A stretch of 64,000 nucleotides of DNA from Meishania litoralis (lineage in GTDB: Bacteria > Bacteroidota > Bacteroidia > Flavobacteriales > Flavobacteriaceae). Positions within the stretch are counted from its first letter, which is position 1. Each line of letters starts with the position of its first letter. Positions 35,283 to 45,070 of the stretch are shown one piece after another. A program made the position numbers and the translations under genes. The notes beneath the pieces are model-generated. The model was not told where the DNA came from and made no database searches. It saw only the letters and a list, made by a program, of their open reading frames with translations. Location: NCBI RefSeq assembly GCF_042611095.1, contig NZ_JBHFPV010000001.1, positions 868,001 through 932,000 on the forward strand. The letters are read 5' to 3'.

Positions 35283-36323
35283 TTATTTCAAGGCTTTTTC
35301 ACAATACTCCAAACATTTTTTAACCTCCTCGACCGCATTTGAACCTTCAGGTACTTTGTACTCAAGTTCAATAGTGCCCGGAAAGGTGTATTTTTTATCG
35401 CGCATTAGTTGCAAGGCCTCTGCAATCGGGGTATCACCAGTACCCCAAGACAAATTCCCCTTATTGTTTTGGGGCGTTTGTCGATCTTTTAAGTGCATGC
35501 TTTTGATACGATCGTGCTTTGCCCTGACTATATCCAAAGGCGTATCATTGCCTGCGGCCACATAATGGCCGAGATCAAGGTTCAACGCATTATAGTTAGA
35601 TTGCTCTAAGGCCGTATCCCATAAAGTAGGTGTTTGCTGTTCATGGCCATGGTACGCTATATAAACGCCATGTTTTTTGGCCAACTTGCCCAAACGTAAG
35701 GTATGGGCATCATCGCTAGGGTGCTCGACAGTAACATGATCGGCCCCCAATACCTTGGCCATCCGCATTCCCCATTCGATATCATGATCTGAATTTTCCA
35801 ATCCGAAGGTATTGCGGGGTTTAAAGGCGTAAATGTCTACCCCGGCATCATTGTACATTTTTCTAAATTCGGCGAACTTGTCCTTATGGTCACTTTTACG
35901 CCATTCTGAGACCCTTGAATCGTAATCTTTTTGTTGGGCACTTAGATCGTCCAATTCTTTTTGTTCGTCTTCTGTCAATTCTTCATCACGCTTTTTTCGT
36001 CGCAAGCCCCACATCTTATTCATGTCAATAGGGTTTTCAGGCCTACCGGCAAATACCTCGGCCGGATCTCCGATCAATTCGATGGCGCTGACTCCACAAT
36101 CAAGAATATATTGAAGCGTAGCCTCTGCACTTTGATCTTCCATACTTCTAAAGGAATAGGTAATTACTCCTATTTGTACGCCATTGATCTTTGAATTGGG
36201 TTTTCCGTAGTTCTTCAATATCGCTGGAGCCCCAAAAAGTGATGGCCCTACCAAAGAAGCCCCGGTCGCGACCAAAGATGTTTTTCCAATAAAAGACCTT
36301 CTACTAATAGTTTTTTTATCCAT
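35283..36323 (-). CDS. Tat-exported sugar phosphate isomerase/epimerase-like TIM barrel
   Basis: This is a 346-residue protein with a twin-arginine signal (ISRRSFIGKTSLVATGASLV). It has an AP-endonuclease-2/xylose-isomerase-like barrel with IAYHGHEQQ, ALNLDLGHYVAAG, IKSMHLKDRQ and TIELEY, which hold the His/Asp/Glu metal ligands of the family. Members act as sugar isomerases or epimerases and some process 3-keto sugars. The Tat signal places it outside the cytoplasm with its metal pre-loaded. It lies downstream of the haem lipoprotein gene on the same strand (29 bp), suggesting a joint role in extracytoplasmic sugar oxidation (inferred). An insert rich in Lys/Glu (about residues 105-145) is unusual. 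Confidence 0.88.
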   Translation of the reverse strand: MDKKTISRRSFIGKTSLVATGASLVGPSLFGAPAILKNYGKPNSKINGVQIGVITYSFRSMEDQSAEATLQYILDCGVSAIELIGDPAEVFAGRPENPIDMNKMWGLRRKKRDEELTEDEQKELDDLSAQQKDYDSRVSEWRKSDHKDKFAEFRKMYNDAGVDIYAFKPRNTFGLENSDHDIEWGMRMAKVLGADHVTVEHPSDDAHTLRLGKLAKKHGVYIAYHGHEQQTPTLWDTALEQSNYNALNLDLGHYVAAGNDTPLDIVRAKHDRIKSMHLKDRQTPQNNKGNLSWGTGDTPIAEALQLMRDKKYTFPGTIELEYKVPEGSNAVEEVKKCLEYCEKALK

Positions 36324-36352
36324 TTCTTTTAAGTTTTAGTGCAACTCATCAT

Positions 36353-39157
36353 TTATTGACTTATACCGGTCTGTCTACCGAATATTTTCATTTGTTTCAT
36401 CGACCAGGGGATCTTTAAATCTTCAATCGACTCGACATCTTCCATTAATGTAATTCGAAGGAACTTCGCATCTACCGGCTCAAAAACAAGCGCAACCTTT
36501 GCTTGGCGCCCCTTCTCCTCTACTAATTTTGACCAATTTACACCGTCATTCGAGGCCTCCAGTACATATGTTCTTGGATAAGTCTGAATCGGCGGGGGAG
36601 CATCTGGCCGCCATCCCCTGGAATTCGGTTGAGAGGTAAAATGCAGTTCTGACACTTTTGCCTGTCCGGGCAGTTCTATTTGAAACCACATACCTTTCTT
36701 CTGGTCTTCCCCTGTGGTCCATCCCTCAAAATTAAAGGCACCTGAAGGGGCCGACGTACCACCTATTCGTGTAGGTACGCTATGACTTGCCGTAATCTTC
36801 CATTGTCCATTGGGCACTAGTTCTTGCGGAACTGATTCCATCAGCTCACTATAGATGTAAGGCCCTTCACGTTCCATTGTTTTGGTCCGTACCTTACGTA
36901 CATCTTCGGCAGTAACCATTGACCCCTCATTGGATAAATTGGTTCGTATATAAGATACAATGGCCGCGATCCATTCATCAGATTGTTCTTTGTTGCCCAC
37001 CATAATACCGGCGGGATAGGTCTTTCCATCGAGTGGACCTTCAAGTCCGTGCATCACCGTTTTGATCACGTATTCGGGATGGGACTGCACCCGAACGGAG
37101 CCTGTCAAAGGAGGTGCCATCACCAAACCCTCGCCAACGGGTGTTCCCGCCCCATCGTTTCCATGACATTGTACACAGAGCTCATTAAAAATCACTTTTC
37201 CCTTATACAAGGTACTTTTTTGGGCATCGGTAAGTTCGTTGGCGGTTACTTCCCACCAATTTCTGACCTCTTTGGGTTCCAAAATCTGTGAGCCGATGGT
37301 CTGTATGCCCTTGGCCCGATTCGATCTAAGCAGTTCTTTCAAAGCAATATCCAAAGACGGAACCTCCAAAACATGTGCCGACAACATCGCCTGCAGGGCC
37401 ACATCAACATTTTCATCTTCTAGCAAATTCAAATAATCGTCGCCCAAAGACTTGTTACCCGACTTGTACAAGGTCTCACCGACACGCATCGCCTGAATAC
37501 GCATTCGGGGATTGGGATCCTCTAAAAGTTCCCGAACCATTTTCGGTTTAAGCGTACCGAGGCCTTCCAAACTCCACAATGCATGAAATCGGGCCAAGAG
37601 ATTATCGCTGCCGGTTACTATTGCTTCCAGTTGTGGTGCGACACTTTTGTCTTGGGACAAAACGATCAATTGTTGGGCCTGATCGCGCCACCAACCGTTC
37701 GGATGTTCCAAATGCCTGACAAGTTGGGCCGGCGTTTCATTGAGCATGTTCGGCCTCGTCTTGTCGCGCTCCTTGCTGTCATGGGTAATACGCCAAATAC
37801 GGCCTAGCCCTATGACCTTGTCCAATTGATATTGTTCGATTTTTGCACGGAGATAAGTGCCTTTTTGCGCCCATTGGCCTTCTTGTATGATGCCATGGTA
37901 CATATCGGTAATATATAAGGTACCATCGGGCGCAGTCGTCATATCGACCGGACGGAACAAAGGGTCGGTTGAACGTAGAAACTCGGATTTTTGGTCTTGA
38001 AATGCATTATGCAAGGTAGTTATGCCCTCATTAACTACGGGATTCACCTGACGTACGATACGGGCAACAGGTTCGCCATAGAACAATTGCCCATAAAGGC
38101 TTTTTGGCAAACGATCACCCCGGTAGATATCGTTTCCGGCAGCACCGGTGACCCTTTTTGGCCCGCCATTGTTTTCGCGCACCCGATCCATGCCTTCTTG
38201 CAAGTCACCGATCAAAACAGCGGCACCCCAGGGTTCTTCAAATCCTTCGGCATAATTATCCTCATAATTGAAATTTCCATAATGTACCGGTTGTTGAAAT
38301 TGGGACGGTAGCCCGCTTGCGCCGCCCAAAAACCATACCTTGCCATCATCGTCATGGGTCACGCCCCATTGCGCCCTGTTATAACCTGTGTTTTCCCGAA
38401 TAACGCCCGTAGGGGTTTCCCGAACCCGAAAAGCATTGTATGTACTATAAAGCCAATTATCCATATTGTAGTACATAAAGGCCTGCTGGTGTTCCACATT
38501 GCCCGATCGCCCATAATTATTGGTAAAAAGTTCTTTCTTATCGGCCTTGCCATCTCCATTGGTATCGGTGAACTTATATACATTGTCCTCATCGGAATTC
38601 ATGGTCAGAACGGCATCTTTACCATAAGGCAATACAAAACGGGGGAAAATAAGACTATCGACAAAGACCGTTCCCGTTTCATAAATACCATCATTATCGA
38701 TGTCTTCCCATCTCGAAATTCTACTGGCAGGCTCTAAAGTTCCGTCAGAATCTGCCGTGAGCATATACGTACGCAATTCAAGTACGAACATGCGTCCATT
38801 GCCGTCGAATGAAATGGCTCCCGGTTGTTCAATCTGAGGTTCGGTGAGCACCGGTTCAATATGAAAGCCTTCGGGCAACAAAAACTTCTTGGCTTCTTCC
38901 TCTGGGTGTAACGGAAGTACGGGTGCCTTAGGTTCCAAATCGGCTCCCTTCCAATCCTCATGTTCGGGATCTACACCTTCCGGCAATCCAATTTTTGGCA
39001 ACGAATCGGACATTGACTCAATGACAAGATCGACCGGGTCCAACTTTTTTTCTTTCGAGGTACAACCGTAAAGACTTGAAATTAAAACGGCGACTACAAG
39101 ATATTCAAATCGAAAAGACCTATTTTTTTGCTTAAGAAAACTCAGATAACAAGACAT
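36353..39157 (-). CDS. Large lipoprotein cytochrome with PVC-type haem-binding/dehydrogenase domain
   Basis: The ATG at 39157 places a lipobox at LISSLYGC (about residue 32), and the protein is about 934 residues. In order it has a beta-propeller dehydrogenase-like domain (PEGFHIEPVLTEPQ, ITDMYHGIIQEGQW) and a HEAT-like helical region (NGWWRDQAQQLIVL onward). A cytochrome c domain follows with CVQCH and Met-containing VMAPPLTG. The C-terminal discoidin-like sugar-binding domain has RIGGTSAPSGAFNFEGW and ASNDGVNWSKL. Such proteins are membrane-bound sugar or alcohol dehydrogenases passing electrons to the respiratory chain. It is divergent from a sulfatase and upstream of the sugar-isomerase-like gene. 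The substrate is unknown. Confidence 0.88.
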   Translation of the reverse strand: MSCYLSFLKQKNRSFRFEYLVVAVLISSLYGCTSKEKKLDPVDLVIESMSDSLPKIGLPEGVDPEHEDWKGADLEPKAPVLPLHPEEEAKKFLLPEGFHIEPVLTEPQIEQPGAISFDGNGRMFVLELRTYMLTADSDGTLEPASRISRWEDIDNDGIYETGTVFVDSLIFPRFVLPYGKDAVLTMNSDEDNVYKFTDTNGDGKADKKELFTNNYGRSGNVEHQQAFMYYNMDNWLYSTYNAFRVRETPTGVIRENTGYNRAQWGVTHDDDGKVWFLGGASGLPSQFQQPVHYGNFNYEDNYAEGFEEPWGAAVLIGDLQEGMDRVRENNGGPKRVTGAAGNDIYRGDRLPKSLYGQLFYGEPVARIVRQVNPVVNEGITTLHNAFQDQKSEFLRSTDPLFRPVDMTTAPDGTLYITDMYHGIIQEGQWAQKGTYLRAKIEQYQLDKVIGLGRIWRITHDSKERDKTRPNMLNETPAQLVRHLEHPNGWWRDQAQQLIVLSQDKSVAPQLEAIVTGSDNLLARFHALWSLEGLGTLKPKMVRELLEDPNPRMRIQAMRVGETLYKSGNKSLGDDYLNLLEDENVDVALQAMLSAHVLEVPSLDIALKELLRSNRAKGIQTIGSQILEPKEVRNWWEVTANELTDAQKSTLYKGKVIFNELCVQCHGNDGAGTPVGEGLVMAPPLTGSVRVQSHPEYVIKTVMHGLEGPLDGKTYPAGIMVGNKEQSDEWIAAIVSYIRTNLSNEGSMVTAEDVRKVRTKTMEREGPYIYSELMESVPQELVPNGQWKITASHSVPTRIGGTSAPSGAFNFEGWTTGEDQKKGMWFQIELPGQAKVSELHFTSQPNSRGWRPDAPPPIQTYPRTYVLEASNDGVNWSKLVEEKGRQAKVALVFEPVDAKFLRITLMEDVESIEDLKIPWSMKQMKIFGRQTGISQ

Positions 39158-39223
39158 CTCTAAATTATTGGAAGGTAAAGGATGAAAATTAAGTATATTG
39201 AAGCCAACAAACAAGCTTTTTTT

Positions 39224-40699
39224 ATGTGCTACCAAAACACACATGTCATTTTTAGAACATTCAAAAAATTAAGGAATATCTTTTTTATCATTAATATCGG
39301 TCTTGTTCTTTCGTGCAAGGATAAAACCGAGAACGTCCCCGAAAAAAAACCAGTACCTCCGAATGTTGTCCTAATCTTTACCGATGACCAAGGCTATCAA
39401 GACGTCGGGGTTTTCGGCTCCCCGAATATTCTGACCCCCAATCTGGATAAAATGGCGGCGGACGGCGTGAAACTGACAAACTACTATTCGGCCCAAGCGG
39501 TATGTTCGGCGTCAAGAGCGGGGATTTTAACGGGTTGTTATCCGAATCGAATAGGTATCCACAATGCCTTGGGACCGGGCAATACCCACGGAATCAACGA
39601 TACCGAAACCACCTTGGCCGAAATGTTAAAAGCAAAAGGCTACAAGACCGCGATTTTCGGAAAGTGGCATTTGGGCCATCATGAAAAATTCCTCCCGACC
39701 CGGCACGGTTTTGATGAATGGTTCGGCATTCCCTATTCGAACGATATGTGGCCTTTTCACCCCCAACAAGGGCCTATTTTCAATTTTCCAGACCTGCCTC
39801 TATATGAAAATGAAACTGTTATCGATACCCTTACGGAACAATCGCAACTCACTACACAAATAACCGAACGCAGTGTTGATTTCATCAATAGGAACAAAGA
39901 CAACCCTTTTTTCTTATATGTACCGCACCCACAACCCCATGTACCCCTTTTCGTGTCGGATAAATTCAGAGGGAAATCAGAAAGGGGATTATATGGTGAC
40001 GTCATAATGGAAATCGATTGGTCGGTCGAACAAATTATAAAAGCCCTCAAAAAGAACGGTCTTGAAGAAAATACGATCGTCATCTTCACTTCCGATAACG
40101 GCCCATGGCTCTCTTATGGCAACCATGCGGGAAGCGCCCTACCTTTGAGGGAAGGCAAGGGAACGGCCTGGGAAGGTGGTCAACGCGAACCCTTCATTAT
40201 TAAATATCCTGCAAAATTGAAAGCCGGGCAGGTCATAAACACCCCTATCATGGCCATCGATATTTTACCTACCATAGCCGAAGTAACGAACGCGGAACTG
40301 CCCATGAAAATCATAGATGGTAAAAGTGTTTGGCGCGTTCTTACCGGGGAAAGCATTGAAAGTCCGCAAGAAGCCTATTTCTTTTATTATCGTGTCAATG
40401 AACTTTTCGGGGTGCGTTATGGCAAATGGAAACTTTATTTTCCGCATCGTTATCGTACCATGGACGGCCAAGAACCGGGCAAAGACGGGCAACCCGGCGA
40501 ATACCGAATGGTCGACCTTGAAGAAATCGAACTTTACGACCTATCGAACGACATTGGTGAGACAAATAATGTAGCCGATGCCAACCCAGAAGTAGTGGCC
40601 AAAATCAAGGTGTTGGCCAACGACATACGCTCACGTTTGGGCGATTCACTATTGGAATTGGAAGGGTCCGAAACCCGTGAACCGGGGAGATTGGAATGA
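39224..40699 (+). CDS. Sulfatase (S1 type, lipoprotein)
   Basis: From the ATG at 39224 it has 491 residues with a lipobox LVLSC at position 31. FTDDQGYQD holds the metal Asp pair. CSASR (94-98) is the formylglycine motif in its Ala variant. GKWHLGHH and TSDNGPW follow. It shares long identical stretches with the sulfatase at 32456 (for example GKSERGLYGDV), so the two are paralogues, one soluble and one lipid-anchored. An upstream ATG at 39182 would push the lipobox to position 45 and leave only 24 bp to the divergent gene, so it is less likely. Its stop overlaps the trmN6 start by four bases. Confidence 0.92.
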   Translation: MCYQNTHVIFRTFKKLRNIFFIINIGLVLSCKDKTENVPEKKPVPPNVVLIFTDDQGYQDVGVFGSPNILTPNLDKMAADGVKLTNYYSAQAVCSASRAGILTGCYPNRIGIHNALGPGNTHGINDTETTLAEMLKAKGYKTAIFGKWHLGHHEKFLPTRHGFDEWFGIPYSNDMWPFHPQQGPIFNFPDLPLYENETVIDTLTEQSQLTTQITERSVDFINRNKDNPFFLYVPHPQPHVPLFVSDKFRGKSERGLYGDVIMEIDWSVEQIIKALKKNGLEENTIVIFTSDNGPWLSYGNHAGSALPLREGKGTAWEGGQREPFIIKYPAKLKAGQVINTPIMAIDILPTIAEVTNAELPMKIIDGKSVWRVLTGESIESPQEAYFFYYRVNELFGVRYGKWKLYFPHRYRTMDGQEPGKDGQPGEYRMVDLEEIELYDLSNDIGETNNVADANPEVVAKIKVLANDIRSRLGDSLLELEGSETREPGRLE

Positions 40700-41409
40700 G
40701 CCGACCCTTCAGATTCAAACAATTTATCGTTCGACAAGACCGATGTGCCATGAAGGTGGGAACCGACGGCGTTCTTCTCGGGGCTTGGGCGTCACTTGAA
40801 GAAGAGCCGAATTCAGTACTCGATATCGGTGCGGGAACGGGTATAATTTCGATGATGATGGCCCAAAGATGTCGCGCCGAGACCATCGACGCCCTTGAAA
40901 TCGATGGCAACGCATACGAACAGTGTGTCGAAAATTTTGAGGCCTCGCCATGGGCCGACCGCCTATTCTGCTATCATGCGGGCCTCTTAGAATTTGCATT
41001 GGAGATAGAAGACAAATACGATTTGATCGTTTCTAACCCTCCTTTTTATTCGGAGGGTTTTGCAAGCGGAAATACCTCCCGGGATACCGCGAGACAAAGT
41101 CGATCACTTCCTTTTAATGAACTTCTTGACTCTGCCTCAAAATTACTTTCAAGCGAAGGTGTTTTATCAATTATCGTTCCTTTTAAGGAAGAAGAACATT
41201 TGATAACCCTGGCATCTAAGAACAACCTGTTCTTGAATAGAATTATGAGAGTAAAAGGCAACCCTTCCTCAGAAATAAAACGATCCCTTCTTGAGTTTGG
41301 ATTCGATAAAAAAGAGACCAAAATCGATACATTGATAATCGAGTACGAAAGACATCGCTACACTACCGAATACATAACCCTGACACAAGATTTCTACTTA
41401 AAAATGTAA
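40696..41409 (+). CDS. trmN6: tRNA1(Val) adenine-37 N6-methyltransferase
   Basis: This is a 237-residue SAM-dependent methyltransferase. It has the Rossmann motif VLDIGAGTGIISMMMAQ and the N6-adenine catalytic motif SNPPFYSEG. The N-terminus FKQFIVRQDRCAMKVGTDGVLLGAW is typical of the YfiC/TrmN6 group that modifies A37 of tRNA1-Val. It starts inside the sulfatase stop (ATGA overlap), so its translation is tied to that gene here, although the two functions are unrelated. A weak hairpin with T-run (CGGACG/CGTCCG, 41444-41469) follows. Confidence 0.92.
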   Translation: MSRPFRFKQFIVRQDRCAMKVGTDGVLLGAWASLEEEPNSVLDIGAGTGIISMMMAQRCRAETIDALEIDGNAYEQCVENFEASPWADRLFCYHAGLLEFALEIEDKYDLIVSNPPFYSEGFASGNTSRDTARQSRSLPFNELLDSASKLLSSEGVLSIIVPFKEEEHLITLASKNNLFLNRIMRVKGNPSSEIKRSLLEFGFDKKETKIDTLIIEYERHRYTTEYITLTQDFYLKM

Positions 41410-41763
41410 TCTGCCGTATTGGGTAATCGTCAATTTTTTGAGTCGGACGGATACTTTTTCCAACGTCCGTTTTGTGTCATTATGTAATACCCGAACAACC
41501 GCAAACGATAGGTCTATACATTCGGCAAGAACCAATTCATTATGTTTTTTCTTTAGAAAGAAAATCTGCATATTCCATTTTTTCGATTATATACACAACA
41601 TTTTATTCTTTCCATGTTATATTTCATTAGTACATTTGACTAAAATTTCATTTGCCTGAAATGGGCAATGATGAATACTGATACCAAAAAGTAAATACAT
41701 TGCAAATTGCGCTTGTCGACCAATAGACTGGCCTGAGCATGTAGCGTAAAAAAATACAAATAG
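41410..41763. other. 354-bp intergenic region upstream of the acyl-CoA dehydrogenase
   Basis: No convincing gene is present. It holds a possible weak terminator of trmN6 (CGGACG at 41444-41449 with CGTCCG at 41464-41469, followed by TTTT). A TACATTTG -7-like box (41631-41638) could start the acyl-CoA dehydrogenase transcript, but no good -33 box is seen 19 bp upstream. Confidence 0.5.
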
Positions 41764-42942
41764 ATGAAACCCGATCTTTTCGAAGCTCCCGATTATTATA
41801 ATCTAGATGACCTATTATCGGAAGAACATTTACTGGTTCGTGATGCGGCCCGACAATGGGTAAAGCGAGACATTTCGCCCATAATTGAAGACTATGCTCA
41901 AAAAGCCGAGTTTCCAAAACAGATTATCAAGGGATTGGCGGAAATCGGGGCCTTTGGCCCGTATATTCCCGAGGAATATGGAGGGGCCGGATTGGATCAG
42001 ATCAGTTACGGACTCATCATGCAGGAAATCGAACGCGGCGATAGCGGTGTTCGCTCGACCGCATCGGTACAATCTTCTTTGGTGATGTACCCCATCTTTA
42101 CATACGGTACCGAAGAGCAACGAAAAAAATACCTTCCAAAATTAGCGGCCGGGGAACTTATGGGATGTTTCGGACTCACCGAACCGAACCATGGGTCAAA
42201 TCCCGGGGGAATGGAATCAAAATTCAAGGATATGGGCGACCATTATCTCTTGAACGGGGCCAAACTTTGGATATCAAATTCGCCTTTCGCCGATATCGCC
42301 GTTGTTTGGGCAAAAAATGAAGCAGGAAGGATACACGGACTTATCATCGAGCGAGGTATGGAAGGTCTTTCTACCCCCGAGACCCATAACAAGTGGTCTT
42401 TGCGGGCTTCGGCTACGGGAGAATTGATATTCGATAATGTAAAGGTGCCCAAAGAGAACCTTTTACCCGGTAAAAGCGGACTGGGCGCACCGCTCGGTTG
42501 TCTTGACTCGGCGCGGTATGGAATCGCTTGGGGGGCCATAGGTGCAGCCATGGATTGCTACGACACCGCACTGCGCTATGCGAAAGAGCGTATACAATTC
42601 GGCAAACCGATCGCCTCGTTTCAGCTGCAACAAAAAAAATTGGCCGAGATGATCACTGAGATCACCAAGGCACAATTGTTGGCTTTTCGATTGGGCCAAT
42701 TAAAAAATGAAGGTAGGGCCACAACCGCCCAAATCTCAATGGCAAAACGCAACAATGTCGATATGGCCCTGAAGATTGCCAGAGAGGCAAGGCAAATGTT
42801 GGGTGGAATGGGAATTACGGGAGATTACAGTATCATGCGGCATATGATGAACCTCGAAAGTGTGATTACCTATGAAGGAACACACGATATACATCTATTG
42901 ATTACGGGGGCCGACATTACCGGTATAACGGCTTTTCAATAA
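41764..42942 (+). CDS. gcdH: Acyl-CoA dehydrogenase, glutaryl-CoA dehydrogenase type
   Basis: This is a 392-residue FAD enzyme of the acyl-CoA dehydrogenase fold: N-terminal helices, then FGLTEPNHGSNPGGM (substrate and flavin loop with the Gly/Ser pattern of glutaryl-CoA dehydrogenases), LNGAKLWISNSPFADI, RIQFGKPIASFQLQQ and the catalytic Glu in VITYEGTHDIH. It would convert glutaryl-CoA to crotonyl-CoA plus CO2 in lysine/tryptophan breakdown, passing electrons to ETF. Specificity is inferred from the EPNHGSNP motif. It stands alone, converging with a small lipoprotein gene only 4 bp away. Confidence 0.9.
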   Translation: MKPDLFEAPDYYNLDDLLSEEHLLVRDAARQWVKRDISPIIEDYAQKAEFPKQIIKGLAEIGAFGPYIPEEYGGAGLDQISYGLIMQEIERGDSGVRSTASVQSSLVMYPIFTYGTEEQRKKYLPKLAAGELMGCFGLTEPNHGSNPGGMESKFKDMGDHYLLNGAKLWISNSPFADIAVVWAKNEAGRIHGLIIERGMEGLSTPETHNKWSLRASATGELIFDNVKVPKENLLPGKSGLGAPLGCLDSARYGIAWGAIGAAMDCYDTALRYAKERIQFGKPIASFQLQQKKLAEMITEITKAQLLAFRLGQLKNEGRATTAQISMAKRNNVDMALKIAREARQMLGGMGITGDYSIMRHMMNLESVITYEGTHDIHLLITGADITGITAFQ

Positions 42943-42946
42943 GATC

Positions 42947-43327
42947 TTAACTTCGAACATAAACCAATAATACTTCGTCGTCGGCAATGCCGGGTTCGTC
43001 TACAAATGTCAATTTCAACGACGTTCCTTCGATCGTATAGGTATATTGGTCACCGTTCTTCAAAGTAATGAGATTACCATCAACGATGTAGTTTCCGGCG
43101 GCATCGTTTAGAAACTCGAATTCCCCCGTGTTTTCCACCATAAGACTACTTCCTTCGAAAGTTATTTTATGTCCGCTGAAATCGGGGGTTTCTCCAAACC
43201 CGCAGTAACAGAGCACATCGGTGAGCACCCATTTTCCTTCCAGCTCCACATTGATGACATCATCGAGGTCATCGGAACAAGAGACCAAAAACAGGGTCGC
43301 CAATAGTATGGTGGTTATTCGTTTCAT
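42947..43327 (-). CDS. Small lipocalin-like lipoprotein
   Basis: The 126-residue protein has a lipoprotein signal (ILLATLFLVSCSDD). The mature part is rich in beta strands: GKWVLTDVLCYCGFGETPDF, then ITFEGSSLMVENTG and LKLTFVDEPG. The order GKWxLT ... F ... N ... I...LKLTF matches small lipocalin-like proteins of Bacteroidota. Two Cys at CYCG may bridge. It probably sits in the outer membrane facing the periplasm. No function can be assigned. Confidence 0.75.
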   Translation of the reverse strand: MKRITTILLATLFLVSCSDDLDDVINVELEGKWVLTDVLCYCGFGETPDFSGHKITFEGSSLMVENTGEFEFLNDAAGNYIVDGNLITLKNGDQYTYTIEGTSLKLTFVDEPGIADDEVLLVYVRS

Positions 43328-43695
43328 ATATCACCCGAGATATATCAAGGATCGGTTTCTATTTGTAGAACGCTTAAAACCTATCATTAAGTATGTGGAA
43401 TATATTCTTTTTTGAACGCTTAAAACAGTTTTGCCTTGTCTGACCACAAAAATCAAGACGTTCACATCATTTAATTGTCCTAGTCGATATCGCGCCGTAA
43501 GTTTACCATGTAATTGTTTCGAAAGTAAATTTTTTCATTTTCATATAGTGTTCTCGTAAAAGAGTCTGGTCTTGGTTGATCGGGCTCTTTTTAGTTTTAG
43601 CAAGCTTGATTTACCTTGCCCCCTCTTCACTTGGACTAAGCTTCTTCAGGAATCTTTCTAAAATCAATTTTTGATCGAAACAGAAGGATTATTTT
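43328..43695. other. 368-bp intergenic region with a 13-bp direct repeat
   Basis: No gene is seen. GAACGCTTAAAAC occurs twice (43369-43381 and 43415-43427), 46 bp apart start to start. The part near 43369-43427 is upstream of the minus-strand lipoprotein gene and may be part of its control region. Confidence 0.6.
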
Positions 43696-45024
43696 CTATT
43701 CGGGAAGGCCCAATGGTTTTAGGAAGTTTTGATTTGCATAATTTCCAATCCGTACCCCCAAACTATATCCTTCCTCGGAATCATAACGAAAATGTATGCC
43801 CAAATAGACCCTTGACATGGCTGCTTCCAAGCCTGCCTCCGAAAATGAATTAAAGGAGCGAGCGGGAGGATCCATTTTTATTTTTCCAGAAAAAGGGCCG
43901 GCCTTATCGACTTCTTCCGTTTTCATTGTAAAAGAATATTGGTCTCCCGTGCCTAAAGTATTTGCCAAAACGGTCATGGCTGCTGTACTGGCCGTCCCGT
44001 GGGCCGAAGGATATGATGGGAAGGCATAGGTGTGCTTATGCAAATTGTTCCAATCTAGGTCAGGTTCAGTATTCGGGTTTTCGTCATTTGCTGCCCAACG
44101 GATGGCCGTATAGGGGCGCCAATGGTTGTAATGAAACTTGTTGTCAAAGACATTTACATAAGCATCGTAGATGGCCATATTCAACAATGCGAATACCCTG
44201 GCCGACTCCCAAAGATCAAGCTTTTCTTTGAGTACTAATTCCCTTGCGAGACGATTGTGTGAATTCTCCACAAAATCCTTCCACCACATGGCCAAATGCG
44301 ATTGGTTATCTGTCCTTGTCTTGCTATCATAACGTCCAACATCTTTTACCTCATTGAATGCTTCGGTATATGCATCGCTATTGATTTCAGGTGGTGGCGG
44401 AGATCTGAAATAGGCTTGGTCGGGCAACATAAAAGGCTCGGCAGCCGCCCATCCCGCTCCAAAGACAAAACCTTCAGGTGTGCCACTATGTTCATTGAAT
44501 TCTGCATATACCCCCGGGGCCATAGGGTGCCATTGATAATCTGCTTCACCATTGTATCTGTCTTTTGCACGTTTATTCAGAATTGCGCAGGCAGCTGCTT
44601 TCCCCAGTTTAATCCCCTTTTTCTTTGCCCTTTTATTTGGTACCATAGTGAGTTGTTCCGTCAAAATTTCGAACAATTCTTTTTGTTTTTCCGGAAATTG
44701 ATCGAAAGCAACCTCATATGCCGCCTGCTCCATGGCCGCAATGGGGTCGGCTTCGGTAATCTTTGAATGTAGTGCATATGGGCTATATCGAGGATCAATG
44801 GCATTAAGGGCATCATGTATGGCAATATGCATCATGGCTTCAGTACGGACCGCTTTGAGCGTCATGAGACCATCCTCTTCGATGGCCAGTTCCATAACTT
44901 TTTTATTCCATGCCGTTATCAATTCACTCCCCGAGGGCATATGTTCTTGAGACTTCATAGGAATTGACAAACAGCTTAGTATTAGAATAAACATGCAATT
45001 TTTTATGATGCCAAAATTCTTCAT
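43696..45024 (-). CDS. Vanadium-dependent haloperoxidase-like / PAP2-family exported enzyme
   Basis: Starting at the ATG at 45024, it has 442 residues with a signal peptide (FILILSCLSIPMKSQE). The three phosphate/vanadate-binding motifs are all present: K-x6-RP in KFHYNHWRP, PSYPSAHGT (variant of PSxxSGH with Ala), and SR-x5-H-x3-D in SRVYLGIHFRYD. The long helical N-terminal part (HIAIHDALNAIDP) matches bacterial vanadium haloperoxidases rather than short PAP2 phosphatases. It could halogenate or be a phosphatase. The Ser-His-Gly motif alone does not decide. It is the last gene in a run with two FN3-like lipoproteins. Confidence 0.85.
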   Translation of the reverse strand: MKNFGIIKNCMFILILSCLSIPMKSQEHMPSGSELITAWNKKVMELAIEEDGLMTLKAVRTEAMMHIAIHDALNAIDPRYSPYALHSKITEADPIAAMEQAAYEVAFDQFPEKQKELFEILTEQLTMVPNKRAKKKGIKLGKAAACAILNKRAKDRYNGEADYQWHPMAPGVYAEFNEHSGTPEGFVFGAGWAAAEPFMLPDQAYFRSPPPPEINSDAYTEAFNEVKDVGRYDSKTRTDNQSHLAMWWKDFVENSHNRLARELVLKEKLDLWESARVFALLNMAIYDAYVNVFDNKFHYNHWRPYTAIRWAANDENPNTEPDLDWNNLHKHTYAFPSYPSAHGTASTAAMTVLANTLGTGDQYSFTMKTEEVDKAGPFSGKIKMDPPARSFNSFSEAGLEAAMSRVYLGIHFRYDSEEGYSLGVRIGNYANQNFLKPLGLPE

Positions 45025-45070
45025 TTGAAATCTTTTGATAAAGTTATTGGGTTTCAACACCTAATGCTTG

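Noticed and set aside
41438..41659. 73-codon frame between trmN6 and the acyl-CoA dehydrogenase gene
   Set aside because: Composition is Phe/Ser/Thr-rich and unstructured, lies in AT-rich intergenic DNA, and shows no family resemblance.
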